64,000 nt of DNA from contig NZ_CP079107.1 of the NCBI RefSeq assembly GCF_019285735.1, positions 2,294,001-2,358,000 of the forward strand, read 5' to 3'. The notes under the pieces were generated by a model. It saw nothing but the letters and a program-made list of their open reading frames with translations. It was not told where the DNA came from and made no database searches. The position numbers and the translations under genes were made by a program. Of this stretch, positions 17,011-25,872 are shown piece after piece. This stretch comes from Paeniglutamicibacter sp. Y32M11 (GTDB lineage Bacteria > Actinomycetota > Actinomycetes > Actinomycetales > Micrococcaceae). How positions within the stretch are numbered: the stretch's first letter is position 1; every line of letters starts with the position of its first letter.

Positions 17011-17909
17011 AGGCTCCCGCCCCCGGCCCTGCCCTGCTACTGGTCAACCCGACCTCGGGCCGCGGCCGCGGCCGCAGGCTCTGGGAGCAGACCGCCGCCG
17101 CCCTGCACGCGGCGGGATACACCCCCACCGTGCATCTCACCGAAAACCTCACCGAAGCCACCCAGAGGGCACGCACCGCGGCACCCGGATCGCTGATAGC
17201 GGCACTGGGCGGGGACGGTTTCCTCGGCGCAACGGCCGCCGGAGCCAAAGAATCCGGAGCCGTGCTGCTGCCTCTGGCTGGGGGCCGTGGCAACGACACG
17301 ATCCGCCGCATCGCGCTGAACCTGGACCCGGTGCGAACCGTCAGGGACCTTTCGGAGCTGGTGGTGCGCGACATGGAACTGGGGCTGGTCAACGGCCGTC
17401 CCTACTTAGGTGTCGCCAACGTCGGTTTCGACGCGCTGGCCAATGACTACGGCAACAGCGCACGGATCAACCTCGGACCATTCGTCTATCTCTACGGCGG
17501 ACTGCGGGCGTTCGCCGAATGGCGCAACGTCACCTTCACGCTCGAGGTGGACGGAGTGAGAAGCAGCGTTCCGGGCTGGTTTGTCGCCGTGGGCAACGTC
17601 GGGCAGTACGGCGGAGGCCTGCGCATTTGTCCGCAGGCCAGGATCGACGACGGCCTGCTGGACATCGTCGCCTTGGGCAGGGCGGGCATCGTGGGCGTTG
17701 CCATGACCTTCCTGCGCTCCTACCGGGGCAACCACGTGCGCCAGGAAAACGTCTCCTTCACACGCGGCCGAGTGATCACCCTCAACGCCAGCAAGCCATT
17801 GGATATCTTTGCCGACGGGGAAAACGTCGGCCGGTTGCCGGCAACGATCACAATCCTGCCCGCAGCCCTCCAGGTGCTGGTGCCAAAGAATTCCCCGGTC
17901 TTCTGCTGA
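17007..17909 (+). CDS. Diacylglycerol kinase-like lipid kinase
   Basis: A 300-aa DAGK-catalytic-domain protein. It has LLVNPTSGRGRG at the N-terminus, the nucleotide motif ALGGDGFLGA (GGDGF instead of GGDGT), LAGGRGNDTIRR in place of the GTGNDFAR motif, and the GGGLRICPQARIDDGLLDI strand in the second domain. The ATG overlaps the glpD stop (ATGA). The set resembles M. tuberculosis Rv2252, a diacylglycerol kinase linked to phosphatidylinositol mannoside synthesis. It should phosphorylate diacylglycerol or a related lipid at the inner membrane face. Confidence 0.85.
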   Translation: MKAPAPGPALLLVNPTSGRGRGRRLWEQTAAALHAAGYTPTVHLTENLTEATQRARTAAPGSLIAALGGDGFLGATAAGAKESGAVLLPLAGGRGNDTIRRIALNLDPVRTVRDLSELVVRDMELGLVNGRPYLGVANVGFDALANDYGNSARINLGPFVYLYGGLRAFAEWRNVTFTLEVDGVRSSVPGWFVAVGNVGQYGGGLRICPQARIDDGLLDIVALGRAGIVGVAMTFLRSYRGNHVRQENVSFTRGRVITLNASKPLDIFADGENVGRLPATITILPAALQVLVPKNSPVFC

Positions 17910-18179
17910 CCCGCAGCCGAATCGGCAGTCCACAATTTTTTCGACGCTCACGGAGTCCATGCGCCACGGTGCGCCTTCACGTCCCGTCCGGGGAAGAACC
18001 TCGTGTCATACACCGGTTGGCGGGGACATGAAAGATAATCAAGGGGTTGCACGCCTTGGGTGGGACGTGCGGCGACGGGAACGGGCCCCTGCCCGGTCCT
18101 TGCGGCGCATCGGGCGGGACCCGGAACGCCAGCCACGGGGCCACGGTGGTCCCCGGTAATCGAAAAGCGAGGTCTTGCC

Positions 18180-19319
18180 ATGTCACGAACGGTCAAAGCG
18201 CTGGTCCCAAAGAAACACCCAGCACTTTCCCCGAGACGGGGGCGTGGGGCCACGGGCCCGCGCGCGCTCAGTTTGCTGATGGCCGCTGGCCTGTGCCTGG
18301 CGCTGGGCGCCATTCCCGCACGGGCGGCCGTGAGCGTGCAGATGGCGGAGGATCCCGGACCGGTCGGCAGTTTTGAATGGAAGGGCTTCAACTGGCAGAA
18401 GCGCTTCTGGAGCGGGGGTCCGCAGTTTAATAGAATTTTTGATCCGGCGAATGTCAGCAGTCCGGATGCCAACGGATACGTCACCCTGAAGCTGTCCAAC
18501 CCCACCGGTTCCGCGCCCGCTGGCGCGGAGATCCAGTCAACCCGGGAGGGTTTCGGCTATGGAACCTACAGCACCACCGTCGCCAAGAACGTCAGTGCCC
18601 TGCAGCCCGAAGTCGTCTGGGGATGCCTGTTCACCTACGACCCCGAGGCGGATCCGGGCTACAACGAAATTGATCTGTGTGAGGCGTCCGCATGGGGCGG
18701 CGGCGGAGCATATGGCGAGAACTGGCCGGTGACCCAGGGCCACGGCTACTGGTTCGATGCCTTGCTGCCACCGGGTGAGGGAAATAGCACCATAACCTTT
18801 CCCACTACGACCAATGTGGTGACGACCCACCGGCTTTTCTGGGAACCATCGAAGTTAACCTTTGAGACCTACGCCGGCACGGGATTCACCGGGACGCTGC
18901 TCAAGCGAACCGTGATGCAGGGCGCCACGGTTCCGGTTCCGGCCAAGGAGGCCGTCCACTTTAACTTGTGGGTCACCGGCGGGGGCGGCGGCGACCCGTT
19001 GCATGTTGCGCCCGAGACGGTAGTCATCCGCGACTTCTCCTATGCGCCCCTGGCTACGCTCACCGCACCGACGCCCACAATCAGCGGGACACTTCGCACA
19101 GGAAACACGCTCACGGCGAACCCCGGCACCTGGACCACCGGCACCACGCTGAAGTACCAGTGGTACCGATCGGGAGCCGCCATCTCCGGGGCCACCGCCA
19201 AGACCTACACGCTCGCCGCCATCGATGCCGCGGACACCATCAAGGTCCGCGTAACCGGTTCCAAGACCGGTTATACGACGGTGTCCAAGTACTCGGCCGC
19301 CACCGCTCCGGTGTCTTAA
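18180..19319 (+). CDS. Secreted GH16-like beta-glucanase/lectin-fold protein with C-terminal Ig-like domain
   Basis: A 379-aa exported protein. Residues 1-50 form a twin-Arg/Lys-rich signal peptide with a likely cut after ARA. The jelly-roll domain (~60-290) carries NEIDLCEAS, which gives the E-x-D-x-x-E pattern of GH16 (Glu163, Asp165, Glu168). After a Thr/Pro linker, residues ~300-379 form an actinobacterial cell-surface Ig-like repeat (LKYQWYRSGAAISGATAKTY). ATG 18180 has GCGAGG upstream. It may cut or remodel a beta-glucan. It is convergent with the polysaccharide synthase at 19560, so an endogenous polymer is a reasonable substrate. Confidence 0.75.
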   Translation: MSRTVKALVPKKHPALSPRRGRGATGPRALSLLMAAGLCLALGAIPARAAVSVQMAEDPGPVGSFEWKGFNWQKRFWSGGPQFNRIFDPANVSSPDANGYVTLKLSNPTGSAPAGAEIQSTREGFGYGTYSTTVAKNVSALQPEVVWGCLFTYDPEADPGYNEIDLCEASAWGGGGAYGENWPVTQGHGYWFDALLPPGEGNSTITFPTTTNVVTTHRLFWEPSKLTFETYAGTGFTGTLLKRTVMQGATVPVPAKEAVHFNLWVTGGGGGDPLHVAPETVVIRDFSYAPLATLTAPTPTISGTLRTGNTLTANPGTWTTGTTLKYQWYRSGAAISGATAKTYTLAAIDAADTIKVRVTGSKTGYTTVSKYSAATAPVS

Positions 19320-19324
19320 CCCGC

Positions 19325-19374
19325 TGATGGCGCCGGGAATCGCGGGTCATTTGACCCGGTTCCCGGCGCCATCA
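19325..19374. terminator. Nested palindrome, bidirectional terminator
   Basis: A perfect 15-bp outer stem (19325-19339 with 19360-19374) encloses a second hairpin (GGGTCA-TT-TGACCC). It lies between convergent genes ending at 19319 and 19391. Confidence 0.8.
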
Positions 19375-19390
19375 AGAGCCAGTGGTGTAC

Positions 19391-19555
19391 CTAGGACTTG
19401 CGCGCGCGGACCGGGACGATCCGTTTGATGGCCAGTCCGAGGGCCAGCATGGCGAAGCCTGCCAGGGCGAACCAGAATATTTGTCCCGCACCAGTCATGG
19501 CGAGGGTCGCCGAACCGGCGCCTGCGGCCATGGGGATCGTTGGGTTGTTGTACAT
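19391..19555 (-). CDS. 54-aa LAXTG micro-protein (sortase-type signal)
   Basis: The product begins MYNNPTIPMAAGAGSA and then has LAMTG, a hydrophobic helix (QIFWFALAGFAMLALGLAI) and a basic tail (KRIVPVRARKS). That order is a complete cell-wall sorting signal, with LAXTG being the motif favoured by class E sortases. No signal peptide is visible. The ATG at 19555 lies 4 bp after the stop of the GT2 synthase, so the two are translationally coupled. Cleavage would leave a ~20-residue stub; alternatively it is a small membrane subunit of the synthase. Sorting is inferred. Confidence 0.7.
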   Translation of the reverse strand: MYNNPTIPMAAGAGSATLAMTGAGQIFWFALAGFAMLALGLAIKRIVPVRARKS

Positions 19556-19559
19556 TTTT

Positions 19560-20708
19560 TTACCAAACCTTTTTCTTGTTAAACATTGCATCCATGTATG
19601 CCTTGGCGTGGACAGCCTGTAAGAAGAGGTCAATGACCGTTTCGTACATGGTCGCCGCCAACAGCATGTATTTCCATCCCCTGAGCCGCACTGTCACGAT
19701 CCGCTCGAGGACAAACACTCCGGTCACCGCCATCCAGAAGGCATGGAGGTGAAGTCCCGCGCCCGACCCCACGGCGTAGCCGATCGAGGCCAAGTACGCC
19801 ACGGTGACCAGGACGCCGACCATGGATAGGAGTTGGCGCCCCCAGTAGGGACGGGTGACCTTGGTCCAGCCGTACTGCACGCAGTTTTCCACCGCGCCCC
19901 TTTTCCATCTCAGGCGTTGGGCCCACAACTCGCGCCAGGTCGGCATGACCTCGGTGACCAGGGTGCAGTCGGCCGGCGAAAGGATGTTGAACCCCAGGGT
20001 GAGTAGTGCGAAGGAAAGTTCATTGTCTTCGGTCAGCACCGAGGTGTCGTAGACCCCGCCTCGTCCGTTGCCCGCCGGCAGCGAGCCCTGGGTTCTGGCT
20101 AGGGATACGCCCCGCAGCGTTCGCACCCGGAACAGCGCCGCTGTTCCGGTCACGACGAGGCATTTGCCGTTTAGGCGCTTGACGTCCCGGGCGTATCGGG
20201 AATACTCGTTGCGTTGCAGGTGGCCGACGAATCCTCCGCCCGGACCGCCGCGAAACACGCCGCCAACCGCACCGAGCTTGTCGTCGGAACCGAGATGGCT
20301 GACGGCGTTCTCGATAAAGTCTGGTGCCAGTTGCGAGTCCGCATCCTGAACCAGGATCAGGTCATCCGGGTCTGCGCCCTCGAGCAGTTGGCCGAGCGCG
20401 AAGTTCAGCGCGCCGGCCTTCTTGTCCGTGTTGCCCACCGTGCAGATGACTTCCGCACCCTGAGCCAGGGCCAGTTGCTCCGTGTTGTCGGTGCAGTTGT
20501 CCGCAATGACGATCACCCGGTCTGGACGCCGGGTTTGTTGTCCCAGCGATTCCAGGGTCTCAATGATTGCTTCGGCTTCATTGTGTGCCGGTACCAGGAC
20601 GGTGACCACGCCGCCGGTGGCCCGGTGTGAAGCGCGGGAGGACTCCGCGTTGGAAGCCTGCAATATTGAAGCGAGATCGCTTGCTCCAATGGTGTTTTCG
20701 TGCCGCAT
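19560..20708 (-). CDS. Processive family 2 glycosyltransferase (polysaccharide synthase)
   Basis: A 382-aa GT2 enzyme: VTVLVPAHNEAEAI, ADNCTDNT, QDADSQ (DxD type), TEDNEL (TED) and QRLRWKRG (the QxxRW motif of processive synthases such as cellulose, hyaluronan and poly-GlcNAc synthases). Two or three C-terminal membrane helices follow. The start was set at ATG 20708, which has GGGGAGGA five bases upstream; ATG 20756 has no ribosome-binding site. It makes an extracellular homopolymer whose sugar cannot be named. Partners are the coupled LAXTG micro-protein and, convergent, the GH16-like protein. Confidence 0.82.
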   Translation of the reverse strand: MRHENTIGASDLASILQASNAESSRASHRATGGVVTVLVPAHNEAEAIIETLESLGQQTRRPDRVIVIADNCTDNTEQLALAQGAEVICTVGNTDKKAGALNFALGQLLEGADPDDLILVQDADSQLAPDFIENAVSHLGSDDKLGAVGGVFRGGPGGGFVGHLQRNEYSRYARDVKRLNGKCLVVTGTAALFRVRTLRGVSLARTQGSLPAGNGRGGVYDTSVLTEDNELSFALLTLGFNILSPADCTLVTEVMPTWRELWAQRLRWKRGAVENCVQYGWTKVTRPYWGRQLLSMVGVLVTVAYLASIGYAVGSGAGLHLHAFWMAVTGVFVLERIVTVRLRGWKYMLLAATMYETVIDLFLQAVHAKAYMDAMFNKKKVW

Positions 20709-21244
20709 CGGGTCCTCCCCAGATCGTGTTTCCTTGCCGTTTTTCAACTTTGACATGGGTATCTCAACTCAACGGCAAGAAATCCGCAGCAAAGGAACAG
20801 GACTGAAACAGGAACGGATCAAGAAAACCTGCAGGTGTACGGTGCATCACTTCCAACGGGTTATTCAGCTCCTCCCGTCCCCGGAAGGGGACCACGGCAT
20901 CACGCGCCGGCCCGTCCGACTCACGCCTGGCCGCCCTGGCCCCGGGTGGCGGATCTAGGGTTCAGCCCGATTGATCGAAATGTTCAGAGACATGAGAATT
21001 CCCCAGGACGGGAGGTAGGTCAGATGACGTGTTTTTAAGGTCAGTCATCTTGCTCGGATCGGCGGGTCCCTGGCCTCCGGTTCCAGAACATTGAGGTTTC
21101 TGGGGGGCATCCGGGGTATCGCGTCGCTGACCTTGCCGTCGCGATTCAGCCGGCGCGGCGGCGAATCGGCGGTCTCTGCCAAGGACGTGAAATTAGGTGG
21201 CACGCTGCGTCTGCGCAAGGTGCCACCCACGGACGGATCTAGCT
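20709..21244. other. Non-coding region upstream of the GT2 gene
   Basis: About 540 bp with the GT2 promoter and no supported gene. A small dyad AGATGAC/GTCATCT (21022-21028 with 21044-21050) is the only visible structure. Confidence 0.4.
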
Positions 21245-21998
21245 CAGCATCGAGGGCAACATTCGCGTGGGCCGCGTTGAGGCCAACGCCGTCCATGGCG
21301 CCGAGGCCGACACGAGGGGGCGAACGGACCGGCCGGCTTCGGTGTTGTGGGCATGCGGAGCGCCTTCACCCCGTGGAACCGGTGGGCCGATGGATCGGTG
21401 GTTTTGACCGTTCGGCGGGAAAACCTCTCGGCCGGCTCCGCCGATTCCCCGGTGAGTGGAGGCGGATTATTTGTCGGCGGCCACGGTAACACCGCCGGGA
21501 TCCCTGACCTCGGCACGGTGGAGTTGGAACGACTGAGCACCCGGGGACGTTTTTTCGACGGAAGCATGGCGCCGAGATCCCGGATTTGATCGGCCACGGC
21601 GTCCGCATTGTTGGCGGCAACCGGACCAAACAGGTGCTCAACCTCGGAACGACCCCCAACCACGGGAGGGCGACATGGTCCCGGGCAACTGAGGCAAGGT
21701 GGCATCGTGGACAGCCAAGGGCAACGTCACCGCGCACGGCGCCAGCGGCATCGGATTTCTGAACTTCGGCGCCATCAACGCCTTCAGCGCCGAAGGCCCA
21801 ATCAAAACCATCGGAAACGGGTCGGTGGGCATACGGCTCAGCCGCGAGCTGCCGAAACCGACCATCAGGGAAACTGTCAACCGCCAGCAGCACCGGCGAA
21901 TCGCTACTCACGGGCATGCCTCAGTCGCACACGGCGATCGGGTTGAGCCGGAGGCCTTCCGGGAGCATCGGGGAGCTGGCCTATTGGTGGCCCCGTAG
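21245..21998 (+). pseudogene. Decayed repeat-rich (beta-helix-like) protein remnant
   Basis: No frame stays open, but successive plus-strand frames give mutually similar short repeats: SIEGNIRVGRVEANAVHGAE, then GGGLFVGGHGNTAGIPDLGT, then GNVTAHGASGIGFLNFGAIN and SAEGPIKTIGNGSVG. This V-x-G-x-V/I-x-T-x-G pattern is typical of right-handed beta-helix or similar repeat proteins found in actinobacteria. Frame changes and stops between segments point to decay. The bounds are approximate and the original function unknown. Confidence 0.35.
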
Positions 21999-22319
21999 CG
22001 CGCAGTAGCCTGCGGAAGCGAGTGGAGGCATGGGCGAAGGCATCTAGCTAGACGCTGGCCGCCAGGTCCTCGGGGACAACTCCCCGCCGTGGCTGATGTG
22101 CGCCCGCACCTTCGCTGCCCATGGTCGCGTAAGTTGGCATTGCACCGGGAGCCACGAGGAGGGTTCGTCTGCGACCCGGTCGCGGGCGGCAGCCAACGTC
22201 GGCGCGATGACCAGCGCACAGGAACCTAGCGTGGGGGCAGGGCGCTTCACCGGTATTGGCGCCAGCAATTTGCGCCACTCACCGCCGGGATGAGCAAAAA
22301 GCGCGCAGGGCAAGAAAAT
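21999..22319. other. Non-coding stretch after the decayed region
   Basis: About 320 bp with no supportable gene. Minus-strand frames here are short and overlap the dioxygenase terminator. Confidence 0.35.
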
Positions 22320-22362
22320 GCGGGCCGGGAAGTTGTGCACAATACACCGCTCCCCGGCCCGC
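22320..22362 (-). terminator. Terminator of the dioxygenase gene
   Basis: GCGGGCCGGGA pairs with the facing TCCCCGGCCCGC arm with one mismatch, and the minus-strand reading continues into ATTTTC. It begins 21 bp after the stop at 22384. Confidence 0.75.
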
Positions 22363-22383
22363 AGGCGTGCTGGCCCTTGGGTC

Positions 22384-23253
22384 TTAGCCGACTGCCACAC
22401 GGATCTTGTTGGCCCATGGATCATCAAAACGTAGTTCGGCACCGGTGTGGTGGTTAGCAACCCCGGCAACGTTCAGACGATCGGCCAGGGCGCCAACCTC
22501 GTCATTGTTTGGCACGGTGATGACAACTTCTCCTAGGCCCAGAGTGTCCTTGCGGGGTCCGGCACCGCGGGAGTTCCACACGTTCATGGCCATGTGGTGG
22601 TGGTATCCACCGGCGGAAACAAAGAGCGCCTGGCCGTGGAAGCTAGTGGTCTTGGCAAAGCCCAGCGTGTCAACGTAGAACTTCTCGGCCGTGGCGACGT
22701 CGCCAACTTGCAGGTGGACGTGACCGATGCCGGCGCTAGCGCTGGTCAGTCCGCTGACGGCAGCCTCGTTGACGTGTTTGTTGAGGTACTCGTTCGGATC
22801 AAGATAAATGGTGTCCATGGCTACGGTATCCCCGTTCCAGGTCCAGGTATCGCGGGGCCGGTCCCAATAGAGCTCGATACCATTGCCCTCGGGGTCGTTG
22901 AAGTAGAAGGCTTCGGAAACCAAGTGATCCGAGCTGCCGGTGAACAGCGAGCCATCGAACTGCGCGGCGGCCAGCACGGTGGCAGCGAGATCCGATTGCG
23001 AGTCAAAGAGCAGTGCGGTGTGGAATAGCCCGGCCTCGCCGCGGGACGGAAGGCTCAGGCCCTTGCCGTCGGAGAGGTGGACAAGTTCGAGTCCACGGCG
23101 CCCGAGTGCGGTACCGGCCGCTCCTTCGGAGAGAATCTCGAGGCCCAGGGCCTTCTGGTAGTAGGTGCTCATCTTTTTCATGTCGCCGACCTTGAGCATG
23201 ACGGTGCCCATGGCCAGATCTGCTGACAGTTGGTCTTGGGTGCTGGTGCTCAT
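22384..23253 (-). CDS. VOC-family extradiol dioxygenase, catechol-2,3-dioxygenase (CatE) type
   Basis: A 289-aa two-module VOC protein. Module 1 (~10-130) begins GTVMLKVGDMKKMSTYYQKA; module 2 (~165-289) begins GIGHVHLQVGDVATAEKFY and contains YHHHMAMN. His residues in GHVHLQV and YHHHMAM fit the metal ligands of extradiol enzymes. By family it opens catechol rings using Fe or Mn and oxygen. ATG 23253 is chosen for its GGAG ribosome-binding site. It is divergent from a PadR regulator gene. The true substrate could be a substituted catechol or hydroquinone. Confidence 0.82.
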   Translation of the reverse strand: MSTSTQDQLSADLAMGTVMLKVGDMKKMSTYYQKALGLEILSEGAAGTALGRRGLELVHLSDGKGLSLPSRGEAGLFHTALLFDSQSDLAATVLAAAQFDGSLFTGSSDHLVSEAFYFNDPEGNGIELYWDRPRDTWTWNGDTVAMDTIYLDPNEYLNKHVNEAAVSGLTSASAGIGHVHLQVGDVATAEKFYVDTLGFAKTTSFHGQALFVSAGGYHHHMAMNVWNSRGAGPRKDTLGLGEVVITVPNNDEVGALADRLNVAGVANHHTGAELRFDDPWANKIRVAVG

Positions 23254-23444
23254 GGCGGTGACTCCTTGGAATGCGGCTGGTGGCTTGTTCTGGTTCAAGT
23301 ATTGCACTCTTTTGTTGAAGCTACAACTAATTAAGATGCTTCCTCGGTCACAGCAGAACCGGCGGGAGACGTGCCCGGAGCCTCGACGCCCCGATCGAAA
23401 ATGCTAATTTACAAATTGTCGATTTCTTGCCATGGACAATAGTG

Positions 23445-23455
23445 TGTGTGACACA
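23445..23455. promoter_or_regulatory. TGTGT-G-ACACA dyad before padR-like gene
   Basis: A perfect 5-bp-arm dyad lies 15 bp upstream of the PadR start, between a TGGACA-like and a TATCGT-like element. It could be the autoregulatory site. Confidence 0.35.
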
Positions 23456-23469
23456 GTATCGTGTGAAAC

Positions 23470-23832
23470 ATGATCGATGAAGAGGTCCTGGCCGGACACC
23501 AGCAAGAACTTCGCCGCGGAACCGTGGTGATGGCCGCGCTGGCCACCCTAGAAACGCCGGGCTACGGTTACGGCCTGCTAGCGGTGCTGGAGAAATCTGG
23601 GCTGAGCGTGGATGCCAACACGCTTTACCCGCTGTTGCGTCGCCTGGAAAAACAGGAACTATTGGACGCCGAGTGGGACACCTCCGAGTCCCGTCCACGC
23701 AAGATGTACAAGACCAGTCAGGCCGGCAGAAGCCTGCTTGACTCGCTCACGGCCGAGTGGAACCACTTGGCCACTTCCCTCAACGCACTGCGTTCCGAAG
23801 AACCAAATACACCCCTCAAGGAGTTGCCATGA
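23470..23832 (+). CDS. PadR-family transcriptional regulator
   Basis: A 120-aa winged-helix protein. The core reads VVMAALATLETPGYGYGLLA then ANTLYPLLRRLEKQELLDAE, the usual PadR recognition region, with a short C-terminal dimer helix. Its stop overlaps the next ATG by 4 bp. PadR/membrane-protein pairs with a HAAS-type domain are a standard actinobacterial/Firmicute arrangement in which the regulator controls the pair. Confidence 0.9.
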   Translation: MIDEEVLAGHQQELRRGTVVMAALATLETPGYGYGLLAVLEKSGLSVDANTLYPLLRRLEKQELLDAEWDTSESRPRKMYKTSQAGRSLLDSLTAEWNHLATSLNALRSEEPNTPLKELP

Positions 23833-24809
23833 GCAGCTTGTCCAGCCGATACGTCACGGCCGTGTCCCGATCCGTGCCCGAATCCCAACGTGAAGATGTG
23901 GAGGCCGAGGTCACTGCGGCCATCGCAGACCTGAGAGAGGCACGCCTCGATGCCGGGACCCCGCAGGAGGATGTCGAGCGCGCCGTGCTGCTGGAACTCG
24001 GTGATCCGATGCGTCTGGCGGCCGACTATTCGAACAAACCTCTCCACCTGATTGGCCCCGACTACTTCCCCACGTATATCCGCCTGCTTAAGATCCTTGC
24101 GGCCACCGTGTTGCCGGTCGTTGCTTTCGCGGTGATGCTGGGTAAATTGCTCAGCGGTGGTGATGCTGGCGAAATCGTTTCCGGTGGAATCCTCGCCGGA
24201 CTTGGTGTGGCCATGCACATGTTCTTCTGGGTCACCCTGATCTTTGCGCTCATTGAGCGCAACCCCGGTTCCAAGGAGGCGAAACCGAAGTGGGACCCGA
24301 CGACGCTTCCGGACACCCCGGCAGGAGGAGTACGTTTGGGCGACACCATTGCGGCGGTGCTCGTGGCACTCATTGCCGTAGCCTACCTACCGTGGCAACA
24401 CTTCAACTCTCCCTTTATGGATGCGCAGGGCCAATCGATGCCGACTCTCAACACCGAGCTATGGCCATTCTGGATTCCCCTGCTGATGGCTGGCCTTTTG
24501 GCCACCGCGGTGCTGGAGTTTGTCCGCTATCGTGCCGGCGGCTGGTCGTGGCGCTTCGTGGCCATCAACACCATCCTGGAACTACTGGTTGCCGTACCTG
24601 TGGTTTGGCTAGCTGCCACCGATTCCTTGTTTGAGCCACGTTTTATCGCCCGCTTGGTCACCGAGGGGTGGTCAGATGCGTCCCTGCACCTGAATGTAAC
24701 GATCATCATCATCACTATCGGCGTCGTGATCTGGAATCTGATTGATCCGTTGCGCAAGGTCCGCCGCGACACAGCCATGCGCGCAAAGCCCGTCGGCAGC
24801 TTGAGCTAA
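23829..24809 (+). CDS. Membrane protein with N-terminal HAAS/permease-prefix domain
   Basis: A 326-aa protein. Residues 1-85 are a cytoplasmic helical domain (RYVTAVSRSVPESQREDVEA then ELGDPMRLAADY) typical of the HAAS-type partners of PadR regulators. About six to seven membrane helices follow. The start is ATG 23829, overlapping the PadR stop; a longer frame to 23757 only re-reads padR. The function is unknown. The pair probably forms a self-contained membrane-stress or drug-response unit. Confidence 0.82.
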   Translation: MSSLSSRYVTAVSRSVPESQREDVEAEVTAAIADLREARLDAGTPQEDVERAVLLELGDPMRLAADYSNKPLHLIGPDYFPTYIRLLKILAATVLPVVAFAVMLGKLLSGGDAGEIVSGGILAGLGVAMHMFFWVTLIFALIERNPGSKEAKPKWDPTTLPDTPAGGVRLGDTIAAVLVALIAVAYLPWQHFNSPFMDAQGQSMPTLNTELWPFWIPLLMAGLLATAVLEFVRYRAGGWSWRFVAINTILELLVAVPVVWLAATDSLFEPRFIARLVTEGWSDASLHLNVTIIIITIGVVIWNLIDPLRKVRRDTAMRAKPVGSLS

Positions 24810-25383
24810 CGGGGTGCAGCTATTCACTAGCCCATGAGGTTGCGTTGCAAACGTCATTATCTGGCAGGATCCCGCTCTCGGTTCCGCGTGGCTGCCACGT
24901 CTCAGCTCTCATCCATCTTCGACCACGAATGGGGTTCAGGCCAGTCGCAATCTGGTCAGCTCGATGATCTTGTGCCTCCGCTAGAGCGCGGCCTCCGATC
25001 GATCATCGCCTCGTAACCGCCGAGCAAAGGCTCGGATATTTGTCGGCCCGACTGCAGATCTGAGAGATCATCATGAACGTGGGCTCGTGGCACAGTGGCT
25101 GATGTCATTGGTAGGGCGGGACGAGCGCAGCTAGGGCAAACAAGAATATAGCGGTGGCGGAAGGCATAGGCCCATAACGCACTCCTATCTAACCCCTAGC
25201 GCCCCAGCCAACGGCATCGGTGCGTCATCACCGTGGTTGATTCCCCCGCAAAGATCGTTCGGAGACGTAAATGGGTGCAGATCCCGAACGTGGAATCTGC
25301 ACCCATTTACTTTTTCACGCTACCGTTCACCAGATCGGAACCGCGCTTCGTCCTTAGGTCAAAGCCAACCTTTGACAAGGAAC
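24810..25383. other. Intergenic, no gene
   Basis: About 570 bp. A 60-codon plus-strand frame at 24834-25016 has no ribosome-binding site and no recognisable motif. The terminator at 25267-25310 is the only clear feature. Confidence 0.45.
25267..25310 (+). terminator. 16-bp perfect stem with T-run
   Basis: GTAAATGGGTGCAGAT (25267-25282) pairs exactly with 25295-25310, 12-nt loop, followed by CTTTTTC on the plus strand. Confidence 0.75.
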
Positions 25384-25872
25384 TTAGTTGTCGTTGCTGC
25401 CGAATCCGCCCTGCTGGGACTCGCCGCCGAACTCCGACTGCTCTTCACTGCTACCGGAGTTACCAAACTGGCTGGAACCCGAACCTTCGGACTCCTGGTC
25501 GCTACCGAAGCCACCGGACTGCTCTTCGTTGCTGCCGAATCCACCCTGCTGGGACTCGCCACCGAAGCCACCGGGCTGCTCTTCGTTGCTGCCGAATCCG
25601 CCCTGCTGGGACTCGCCACCGAACTCCGACTGCTCTTCGCTGCTACCGGAGTTGCCAAACTGACTGGAACCCGAACCATCGGACACCTGGTCGCTACCGA
25701 AGCCACCGGACTGCTCGCTGCTGCTGTTCGAGTTGCCGGACTGGCCCTCCGAAGATTCATCGGAGTCCTGCTCGTTACCGAAGGTACCTGAACCGGCTTC
25801 CCCGCCCGTCAGGTTCTGCTCCTCATTGTCGTTCTGGTTTCCGAACTGTTCGGAGTTGTATTCATCTGACTT
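25384..25872 (-). CDS. Gly/Ser/Gln/Glu-rich low-complexity protein, start codon apparently lost
   Basis: About 162 aa built from degenerate repeats such as QQGGFGSNEEQSGGFG and SEGSGSSQFGNSGSS, acidic and without hydrophobic segments, so probably intrinsically disordered. The sequence runs KSDEYNSEQFGNQ from position 25872. Six bases upstream is AAGGAG, but the codon at the expected start is AAG (25872-25870) instead of ATG. The open frame continues upstream to 26223, where the translation looks non-coding. Either initiation is at an unusual codon or a point change removed the start. Stress-related surface or desiccation roles are conceivable only by analogy. Confidence 0.5.
   Translation of the reverse strand, partial: KSDEYNSEQFGNQNDNEEQNLTGGEAGSGTFGNEQDSDESSEGQSGNSNSSSEQSGGFGSDQVSDGSGSSQFGNSGSSEEQSEFGGESQQGGFGSNEEQPGGFGGESQQGGFGSNEEQSGGFGSDQESEGSGSSQFGNSGSSEEQSEFGGESQQGGFGSNDN

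Noticed and set aside
22044-22469. Minus-strand ORF of 141 codons
   Set aside because: Overlaps the dioxygenase end and its terminator; its sequence shows no family pattern.
25384-25760. CRISPR or VNTR array
   Set aside because: Repeats follow codon periodicity of the Gly/Ser/Gln-rich protein and vary as amino-acid repeats do; no spacers.
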